A stretch of 64,000 nucleotides of DNA from contig JALJCO010007154.1 in NCBI GenBank assembly GCA_023101725.1, positions 248,001-312,000 on the forward strand. Reading direction: 5' to 3'. Each line of letters begins with the position of its first letter. Position 1 is the first letter of the stretch. This document shows, in pieces, positions 23,317 to 64,000 of the stretch. Below the pieces are notes generated by a model. It was given only the letters and a program-made list of their open reading frames with translations, was not told where the DNA came from and did not search any database. The DNA is from Atherinomorus stipes. Its lineage: Eukaryota > Chordata > Actinopteri > Atheriniformes > Atherinidae. A program made the position numbers and the translations under genes.

Positions 23317-26300
23317 TCAGCAGCCTTCTTCCTTGGTGATCAAAATGTCCAATTTGGTTGATCTGAGGAGAGAATGATGACATGACATGGCTGTGATTCA
23401 CTCTTTCAGCTGACTTTTGTGCTACTTAGCTCAGCAAACAAAAAGGGAAAGGCATTTTTCTGAGAAATCGGGTGTCCTATTTGCTTACTTTCACTGAACT
23501 AAGGTGTGTGAAGGGAGGGTGGAGATGAAGTGATAAAAGTACAGTAATAGATACCATCTGTATTAAAGTTGTGGGAGAGCAAAGACAAAGATATTTTTTA
23601 CCTCATCTTTACTATCATGTTTTAAGGATGTGGTTTTTGAGAAAAATAATGTGAACTAAGTTTTAGGCTTGAAAAGATTACACCACCAGGGGGCGATTTT
23701 AGCTCTTTATTCTTTACAAGTTAAAGGAACAGTACACCCACAGAACTTTATTTTCCACTTACCCTCATGGTGAGCAAGACTCTGGAGCCCTTTTTTAATA
23801 TCTCAAATGCAGCCGGCGATCAGGAAGGCTTCTTGTTTTCCCCCAACTTTCATATAATGGAGTTCGCCGGGGTCCGAGCCAAAAAGGTCCATAAAAGTCC
23901 ACAAAACCTGGTCAACATTCCTTCATACTGCTTGTCCAATGTAATCCAAGTGTCCTGAGTGGGTAGCGTCCAGAATTTACTTGAAACGACGTCATTTAGT
24001 ATATTTTTAGAGCCTAAACAAGACTACATCGCATCTCCTGCAAGCATGCCGACGCGCGTTCACGAAACTACGGAAGCCGCGGCAGACGAGATCGCATGTT
24101 CTCTTTTTCTTTCTGTCTTTGTTTTAAATCAATTTCCAACCCCTCTTGGACCCTCTTGTGTTTGTCCCGGTTTGTCTGCAGCTCTGTCCCTCTAAGCACA
24201 ATGTAAACAGCGAATTTCTTCTTCTATGCTTGCATTATCGGCAGAGTAGGCTCTGAATGCAGAAGCTTCCGTAGTTTCGTGAATGTGCTTATGTGTGCTT
24301 CGCGGAAGTAAGATGCACTACTGTTTAGGCTCTAAAAATTTCATTTTGAGTAACTTCTGGACGCTACCCACTCAGGACACTTGGATTACATTGGATGAGC
24401 AGCATGGAGGAATATTGACAAGTTTTTGTGGACTTTTACGGACCTTTTTGGCTCAGGTCCCAGCGAACTCCATTATATGAAAGTTGGGGGGAAAAGAGAA
24501 GCCTTCATGATCGCCGGCTGCATTAGAGATATTAAAAAAGTGCTCCAGAGTCTTGCTCACCATGAGGGTGAGTGGAAAATAAAGTTACATCATTCTGTGG
24601 GTGTACTATTCCTTTAATATGATGTTCAGCTAAAGTGTGAATTCCAGTGTTGAGCAGCTGTGTGTACTCACTGTCTTTCGACGCAGAGGGTACACTCGTT
24701 GGGGTAAGTGTTTCCATCGCTGCCACACACGGGAGCGAGATTCAGAGGGCACGCCACGATCTCCTCCGTGTCAGGACAAAAGGGCTGCAGGAAATGGGAA
24801 CGTTATCAGCCAGAATGTCAGTCTGCTAGGCTGTGATGCCACACGAAATCAATGAGAGAAATTCTCTTTGTTCCTCTTTACGTACACAGATCATGACACA
24901 CACACACACATACACCAGAGGCGGTTCTAGGATCAGAGGTTTAGGGGTGCTGAGCACCCAGAGAGCTGCCTGGCCAGGCAGATACATTTCATCGTTTTGT
25001 ACAGTTTAACATAATTTCATTCCCACATTAGTGAAAGATCAGTAAAACACTATCTGGGAAAGTCTGTGACTAATTATCACGAGAGAAGCTGTGATAGAAG
25101 CTGGTTTCCAGAATATCACTGTCTTGTTCCAACGGTGAACCAGATCCACCAAAACCCACTTTTTCCTCCTTTTTTACAAAGTTTCTAATCATTTCCAGCC
25201 TTAGATTTAAAGACATGATAGAAGATGGTTCTTTCAACAATTTTTGCAATATTCGATGAATATTGCCAAAAAATATAATCAGTGATGAAGCGTTAAAAAC
25301 CAAAAAGAACGAGTCCAACCACGTCTCTCTCCGTTGCCTTGAACAGGCTGTGTGTGAGCTGCGATGCAGTGGCTGAATTTCCCGCGCTGCCCTGCGGATG
25401 TGACGCAAATGACGCTGCATCCGCGTCCCCGACAGTTTTGATACAGGCAGGAGACGTTCGCAGTGAATTCAAACACTTTAAGGGATAGTTATGGATGCTT
25501 CTGCCGTCAGCAAATGATCCAGATCAACTGAAAGACACTAAAAAGTGGAACTACGAAGAAAAAGACTTTATCAGGGCAGTAAACAACATTATAGCTTCAG
25601 TTTGTGCACGCTCCCGTGACGACTTGGCTCGTGGCTGCAGTTACCTGAAGCGCCAGTCGCGAGTCTCATTTCTTAATCTTGCCTCAAGTCCCTTTAAATC
25701 TATAAGCATTATTCTACATCAGCTGTGAAAGTAATGGGGCTGGAAAAACATCCTCCTACATTCCTGACATTTTTCATTTGTCCATTGGCTCGTCAATCAC
25801 TTTTACTACCGTAGTAAGAGTGATTGATGGTCAATTCAACGGGTACTAAGCGAAACTGATCAATGAGAGTGATTGATCGGTGAGAGTGATACTACGTGAC
25901 GGAAGCTGCACACGCTCGTCTGATGTTTACAGGTAGCTAACATCATTCTGCTAGCAGTTAGCAACGTTCAGGCAACGACATCTGCTAAACACCGGAGCGG
26001 CTCGTGCACGTCTTGTGGTCGGGGGAGGGAGCTGTGAATCTAGCAGGCTGGTCTCTGCTTTCTGAAATGCTTAAACATCTTCTATAGCGCCTTTAAGTTT
26101 TTATCATCCAGCATCCAGAAACAAAGTTATTACTGCTGCTAATTAAAAATCCCAATTCAGCTTTATCTGGATGAGAGAAGCTTATTTTGGGCATGAAGGT
26201 GTTGTGTCTAAGCGGTGAACCAGATCCATCACAACCCCATTTATCCTCCTTATTTATGGAGATTCTGACAGTTTTCCAAACTTACATTTAGAATATTGAT

Positions 26301-27168
26301 CATAAAAACAAAATAGGCTATTAGTGCTGCTATATGAAATATGTGAGGTGGGTGGGATTGAACCATTTTTGAAAAGTGGAGGTTGTTGTGAAAATATTAC
26401 ATTTCAACAAAGTACGATATGTATTTTTCTATACTTTTCAAATTTGTAAAAAAGAAAGCAGATATAGTAATGTACATGTACACACACATACAGTTGTGAT
26501 TGAAAGTTTACTTACCCTCGCATTAAAGACAAGCTAATAATGAATAAAAATGTTATGAAAATCATGACAATGATTTTGTATTGTGGTTCAACAGAGATAT
26601 AAAAAACAAAAAATGAAACAAGTAAATAAGCATAATGGGGCTTCTGAGCGAAAATTTTGTTGAGCAACACTTTGAGGCAATCACTGCAATCAGGTGTTTT
26701 CTGTAACGTCCAATCAGACCTCTGCACTTGTTGACAGGTATTTTGGCCCACTGTTCATGAGAAAAGTGCTCTAATTTGTCTGGGACAGGTTTTTTTATTT
26801 TTATTTTTTTAAATAATTCTTTTCAACTACAAATCAGAAGCAATATATTACTTCACTTAAATGATAATTTAGTTATTCTTTTTTATTATTTATGATTACT
26901 TTTTAAGTTTCTTGTTATTTGAAATACTATTGTGAATTTAGCCTTTTCTTTAACTGAAATTATGAATAATTTTGAGGATGACAGCAAGGTGCTCTAATTT
27001 GTCTGGGACCATTTTTTTTAATTATTATTTTTTAAACAAAAATTCAAACTCAGTATTTTTTTTCACTAAATTATAATTTAGTACATTTTTATTTATTTGT
27101 TTGAATTAATTTTGTTAATTAAGCCCTTCCATTAACCACAACTGTGCATATACAATGTATATATGTTT

Positions 27169-27241
<73 letters not shown>

Positions 27242-27473
27242 AATCTATCAAATTGGGACCCAATTAAAATGGAATAAAAGTGCCTATGACACACACACAC
27301 ACACACACAGTACTCAAACATTTCCAGTAAAAAAAATCAAAAAACAAAAAAAAATCACCTTTCTCATGAGTCCAGTCATGTCCGCTGCATCTTAAACACA
27401 AGCAGATGTCTTTTTAGATTAAGGACATGTAAAATCCAGTTGATATGCAATCAGATTAGTAACAATGTTCACT

Positions 27474-27557
<84 letters not shown>

Positions 27558-28229
27558 TTTTTAAAGCTCATTACACTAAATAATACCAAAGCAGGTTAAG
27601 ATAAGAATACCAACATAACTGATTGAAACCCTGTGTATAATTATGTGTTAAATTAAAGAGCACCCATAAAAAAGCAGTTTATATCTAGATATTTGTTTTT
27701 TTTTTTTACATACTAAATAAAACTAATACAAATAAAACATGACAAAATAAAGTAGCACATGGACAAACAAGGTCAAATGAACACAGCACAGTGGAGTTAT
27801 ATGTGATGTCTGGATGTGCATACTGTATGTTGTCATATTGTGAGTACAAAATTCAGAATATAAATATAAAGGCACAAGATGCAAAAAGGAAAAAAGCAAA
27901 TAAGATAAAACTGTACCATAATAGCAAACAAATCTTGTATTCACAGTGTTAAAAAATTACATTGACGTCTACAGTGAGAAAAATATCAGATAAGAATAGA
28001 AAATTGTCTCTTAAAGTTTGTCATCAGTGTCAAAGAATCAAGATAAACGTACATTTAATTCGAAAAAGAAATGGTTAAATTGACTTCTATCTTTATAGAC
28101 AAAAAAACCTCACACCACTAAACGTAAAAAATACTTCAGTCAGTACACTGTTTCCTTTAAAATTATTTTCTTTTTACCTGTAAAGACACAGATGAGCAGG
28201 AGTCCGAGAAAAACAGCTCTTCCAGTCAT
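23317..28229 (-). CDS. spink4: Kazal-type serine protease inhibitor, four exons, 80 aa
   Basis: Exons: 28178-28229 (start ATG, signal peptide), 27359-27390, 24672-24784 and 23317-23362 (stop TGA). Together they make 243 nt in one frame, with GT-AG junctions. Residues 1-20 are a hydrophobic signal peptide (AVFLGLLLICVFT). One Kazal domain follows, with six cysteines spaced 8, 7, 10, 2 and 17 and the core CGSDGNTYPNECTLC; the end ILITKEEGC is typical. The 8-residue first spacing and the PFC start match remembered SPINK4 better than SPINK1. The predicted P1 residue, second after Cys2, is Leu (C-P-L-N), suggesting chymotrypsin- or elastase-like targets instead of trypsin. It sits between abca1 and stra6l on the same strand. 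The Kazal call is near certain; the orthology is inferred. Confidence 0.88.
23721..24617. mobile_element. TTAA-flanked foldback MITE in the spink4-like gene
   Basis: The left end TTAAAGGAACAGTACACCCA and the right end, in reverse, TTAAAGGAATAGTACACCCA form the terminal inverted repeats, and both start at a TTAA, the piggyBac-type target. The arms are inverted copies over several hundred bases (for example GCAGCCGGCGATCA and TGATCGCCGGCTGC). No transposase. It ends 54 bp from the 5' splice site of exon 24672-24784. Confidence 0.88.
26490..27130. mobile_element. Tc1-derived MITE with internal duplication
   Basis: It starts CAGTTGTGATTGAAAGTTTA, resembling fish Tc1 ends, and contains two copies (about 26765 and 26988) of a block beginning AAGTGCTCTAATTTGTCTGG or a close variant. 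The same family occurs at 44690, 45810, 50180, 54960 and 58570. Confidence 0.6.
27168..27556. repeat. Two (TA)n microsatellites and a (CA)n run
   Basis: TA arrays at about 27173-27235 and 27476-27555, with an AC run at 27291-27309. The 32-nt second coding exon of the spink4-like gene (27359-27390) lies between them. Confidence 0.95.
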
Positions 28230-28512
28230 GATGTGGGTGAATGAATTACTCTGAATGCCAGATATCTGTGAGTATGCCTGTTTTTACTGGTAATTTAATT
28301 GTTTGCATGTGGGTGTGTGTGTGTGGGAACACAGCAGATGGACACTGACACAACCCTTCTAGAAACTTAGTCATCAGCACACACCACACACACATACAGC
28401 AAACACATCATTTGTTTTATCAGCAGCTGATAGCTGCCATGTCACAAGCCAACTTTTTTTTTAATCATCTGGTAAAAGAAAAAAGAAGTGAAAAAAATAA
28501 TCCAACAGGAGC

Positions 28513-28552
28513 TTTTTTTTTTTTTTTTTTTCAAAATGTATGAATTTTATTA
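28513..28552 (-). terminator. abca1: Candidate abca1 polyadenylation site
   Basis: On the minus strand AATAAA (28547-28552) is followed 15 nt later by an 18-nt A run. It lies 3.2 kb beyond the abca1 stop codon, close to the 3'UTR length I remember for human ABCA1, and 280 bp before the start codon of the spink4-like gene. The genomic A run could also be a retroposed tail. Confidence 0.4.
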
Positions 28553-29007
28553 ATGTAAAGAGTAACTATGCACAATGGGTAACAGACACAACTAGAATAC
28601 TTAAAAATGTAAACAAATAATAATATTGAGCACGAGAAGAGAAAAATGACCACCTCAGAAGTGTCTTGCATTTCTGCCGTCTCTGCTTTTCACTTCACAT
28701 GAAGCCTCTGCTCTCCATTTCAAGTGTCGAGCAAATGGCATATTGCTCTGTTTTATCTCAATCGTGTCTCTGTTCCAGTGCAGAGATTCGTTTTCACATG
28801 TTTCATTTGCACATCTTTACTTTTATATAATTGAAACAAAAGGCTGCTAAGCCCATAAAGTGCTCAAATTTGTCTTTTTTTTTTAACGAAAAGAAGGGTT
28901 TGGGGGGAAAAGGATCAGATCCTCAGTTGGTAGAAGTTAGTAGATCCCAGAGATGATGGATAATACAAACCCCCTTCCAAGATTTGCACAAGACAGAGCA
29001 CCTGTTA

Positions 29008-29781
29008 TATGGAAGAGGATTAAAGCCACAGAAGAAAAAAAAAGTTTAAATTTTGACCTTTTTCCAGACTATAAAAAAAACCCTACTTTTTTTAGGAGCT
29101 TTTTCTTCAATTTCTAAAAAAGTCAAAATTCTGACTTTTTTTTCTGAAACATTTTTTTTTGAATTTCTGGAAAAGTCAGAATTTTGACTTTAATTACAGA
29201 ATTCTGACTTTTTTTCCAGAAGATTAAAAAATATATATATTTTTCGAGAGGTTTTTACTTTTCAACATTTTAAAAGGTCAGAATTCTGACTTTTTTCCGT
29301 AACCTTTTTTTTTCAGGAGATTTTTTTTTCCAGTTTCTTAAAAAGTCAAAATTCTGACTTTTTTTTCCCCTGAAACATTTCTTTTTTTCGAGAGAGATTT
29401 TTTTTTTTTTTTCAATTTCTGGAAAAGTCAGAATTCTGACTTTTTTCCGTAACATTTTTTTTTTCAGGAGATTTTTTTCCAATTTCTGAAAAAGTCAGAA
29501 TTCCGACTTTTTTCCCCCTGAAACATGATTTTTTTGTGCAGGGGAGATTTTTTTCCCCCAATTTCTGAAAAAGTCAGAATTCTGAGAAAAGTTCAAATTC
29601 TGACTTTTTTTCAGACCATTAAAAAAGAAAATTTGGGAGATTTTTTTAAATTATTATTATTTATTATTTCTGAAAAAGTCAGAGTTCTGAGAAAAAAGTC
29701 AGAATTCTGACTTTTTCAGAAATTGAAAAAAGTCAGATTTCTGAGATTAAAGTCAGAATCTGGCCCTAATCCTCTTCCGTA
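29008..29781. mobile_element. TA-flanked MITE with palindromic internal repeats
   Basis: The ends are TGGAAGAGGATTAAAGCCAC and, inverted, CGGAAGAGGATTAGGGCCAG, each next to TA. The interior holds roughly ten copies of a self-complementary word, AAGTCAGAATTCTGACTT, separated by T-rich spacers. A shorter relative with the same ends lies at 37171-37374. Confidence 0.85.
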
Positions 29782-31508
29782 CTGTAATGACGACCTGTCA
29801 TCCATTAAAACCCTGGATGTGATTTTCTTCGCTGGACTATAAAGCATTACAAGCACTATTCTAATCAAGGTGGTCCTCATGTTCAGTCTGGCTGACGAGC
29901 TCTTAAAAAAGTGAAATATCTCAACAGTTATCTTCAGTCTGGCAGCTCACTGATGGAGACAGAAGAGATCAGGATTTGGCAACATCTCAAGAAGACAAGG
30001 TGGGACTAAATGAGACAGTACACCTGTTAAATAAGTGGTTTTCATCATGAGCAGCTGACGATGACGAGAAGCCTTTGTAACTTAGCTGATGGATGATTCA
30101 GAGTACAAGTTCAACATGAAAAATCTGCCTCAACAATATGCTGGTTGATGTAAGATACACGGTCAGCTTCATTTGGCACAGATACTGTTAGTTCACTTCA
30201 CTGTTGACGTCACAAAGTTGTTACTGTACATAAAAACCACACCGGTACTGGCTCAGGCCTGAAATGCTCCCACGGTGCACTCAGACTGGCATTTGAGAAA
30301 ACCCTTTGAATCATCTTATGGAAACAAAACCACGTCATGATTCTCTCTTTTTTGCTAACAACTCCATATATAGACACGTGCCAGTTATCCAATGACAATG
30401 AAGCAGTACTCAGTTATCTGCACACCTTCAATCGTATCTAGTTGCATGCTTTGGATCACACACACAGATACACAAGTACTGATAGTCCAAAGTGTGTGGC
30501 CCAATAAAAAGCATGCTGTATACAGTATATTTCCACGTTACTTTAAAAAATAAGTCCAAATTCTTGAGGAATCTTAAGTCCTCTTGTGTTTGTTCTCATC
30601 AGTTCCATTAAAAGAGGGCAGAATGAGTAAAAACAAGCCGATACAGCAGACTGCACATGTCCAACAGACATCAAAGAACGTTTTTTGAGCTTGAAAGTGA
30701 CGTATACAATACAAAACAAGTTTTTTCATTAAAAAAAAATGTTTTTTTTTTTTTTTTTTTATCTGTGTGCTTTGATGCATATTGGTATCTGTCTAATACA
30801 TTCCTTGGCAGCCTACATACATTGTTGTTTAAAATGGAGTGCTCACATTTGTCTCTCCACCAGTATAGGCACTGTGCTGGTCAATGTTAAGGACACCAAG
30901 TACAACAAATTAATGAAATAAAAGACAGCTTAATTAGCTGTTTGAACTGTTACACAAAAACAAGGAAATAACTGTATACAAGTCACATTTATCTAGCATG
31001 AAATTAGTAAAAATGAAGTTGAAGATTGCACATTTGTGACTGAAACTGGATTGCAATTTTTTTTTTTCTGTTCTTTTTAACCATCGTTTTCATTATAAAA
31101 CAACTGCGCTTGGTAACGAAGAAAAATCGAGAAAGGTTTAACCCTGAATAAAAAAAAGCAGTCTGTCCATCTTTCAACAGCTGGCAGTGAATGATCCAAA
31201 TCACTTTTTTTTTCTTTACTTTTCACGTCATGAACTCTACAGAGTAGTATGTACACAGTCCCACTGCTTACTACTTTGAGGAACGGGGATGGTTAGCTCA
31301 AGAAATCTCCTTCCATCATCCCCTAATGCGTCTTGTACATTAAGTGAGTAGCCAAACTTTCCAGTCAAATACAGAATTCAAATCCTGTTCTCACTTCAAG
31401 TGTCTTCTTTCTTCCAGTCCACCTGGTGAAGGAGAAGCGCCGGTCTCCAACCCTCACAGGAATATTGTCTCATCTTAAATATATTTATATATATATATAT
31501 ATGTTTCT

Positions 31509-31525
31509 TGCATTGATTTGCATTG
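31509..31525 (-). promoter_or_regulatory. abca1: Two adjacent miR-33 target sites in the abca1 3'UTR
   Basis: On the minus strand the seed match CAATGCA occurs twice, at 31519-31525 and 31509-31515, about 233 nt after the stop codon, in the context CAATGCAAATCAATGCAA. miR-33, encoded in SREBF introns, is an established repressor of ABCA1 through CAAUGCA sites in its 3'UTR, and human ABCA1 has clustered sites of this type. The sites are read directly; their use in this species is inferred. Confidence 0.8.
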
Positions 31526-31757
31526 AGTTTTTCTTGTTTCAGTGTCATGATTCCTGCAGTCTTTGCCCTTGGAAGAGGCTGTGCGCTGAGGTGCAGGCCC
31601 ACTGAGAAATGATAACAATTAAAAAAGACTAAAAATTAGAAATAAAAAAGCTGAACTCAGTTCATCCCTCCCCACGGGGGTTGTGGTCCATACTTTTAAG
31701 TTGAGGGAGGGGAGTTTGGGAGAAGCAGAGCAATTCCCATTGATGAATGTTGCAGGA

Positions 31758-64000
<32,243 letters not shown>

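Larger units (their letters stand above)
28553..31757 (-). other. abca1: Probable abca1 3' untranslated region
   Basis: No gene was recognised between the abca1 stop codon and the polyadenylation candidate. Several poly-T and TA-rich tracts are present. The miR-33 sites at 31509-31525 support the proximal part as UTR; the distal part, which includes a MITE, is an inference. Small open frames here are not believed. Confidence 0.55.

Noticed and set aside
27115..27395. Open frames with poly-IY
   Set aside because: Translation of the TA microsatellite; the real coding sequence here is the 32-nt Kazal exon in another frame.
29270..29710. Lysine-rich and KVRIL-repeat open frames
   Set aside because: Translations of the palindromic repeat array in the MITE.

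Overview
This is a teleost fish nuclear genomic window. The genes have short exons with GT-AG introns, and the spaces between exons are AT-rich and full of microsatellites and fish-type DNA-transposon remnants (hAT, piggyBac-like TTAA and Tc1/mariner MITEs, plus a tRNA-derived SINE). No prokaryotic or organellar features are present. The models below were built by reading exons by eye, joining them in phase and comparing them with remembered vertebrate families. No alignment was run.

Four protein genes were recognised, all on the minus strand. (1) abca1, 31758 to beyond 64000: 43 coding exons give about 2054 residues from extracellular domain 1 to the stop codon. Exons 5' of this lie outside the window. 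(2) A small Kazal-type inhibitor gene, best matched by spink4, 23317-28229: four short exons, 80 residues. (3) A STRA6-family retinol transporter/receptor gene, most likely stra6l (rbpr2), 4400-18053: 18 coding exons, 645 residues, complete. (4) The 5' part of tdrd7, 139-2282: the LOTUS-domain exon and three more exons, continuing past the left edge. From memory, the mouse orthologues of all four lie on chromosome 4, so the cluster looks like conserved linkage rather than a random assembly.

Layout. 1-3.8 kb: tdrd7 5' end and promoter; intron 1 carries one hAT MITE nested in another, both with perfect 8-bp target-site duplications. 4.4-18.1 kb: stra6l, with a dead Tc1 transposon and a 1.1-kb foldback element in its introns. 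18.1-23.2 kb: no recognised gene; GACA/GATA and a 16-bp minisatellite with a 192-bp higher-order period. 23.3-28.2 kb: spink4-like gene with a TTAA foldback element beside exon 3. 28.5-31.76 kb: probable abca1 3'UTR, with two miR-33 seed sites 10 bp apart and a MITE with palindromic internal repeats. 31.76-64 kb: abca1, with many intronic MITEs, several of them nested.

Functions: abca1 exports cholesterol and phospholipid to apolipoproteins, stra6l takes up retinol from carrier protein, the Kazal protein would be a secreted protease inhibitor, and tdrd7 is an RNA-granule protein. Nothing in the sequence shows that they act together; their adjacency is best read as inherited synteny. The most interesting points are the miR-33 sites, a 78-nt stop-free in-frame intron at the ABCA1 PEST segment, the unannotatable-by-ORF Kazal gene with a Leu P1 residue, and the several foldback and nested elements.
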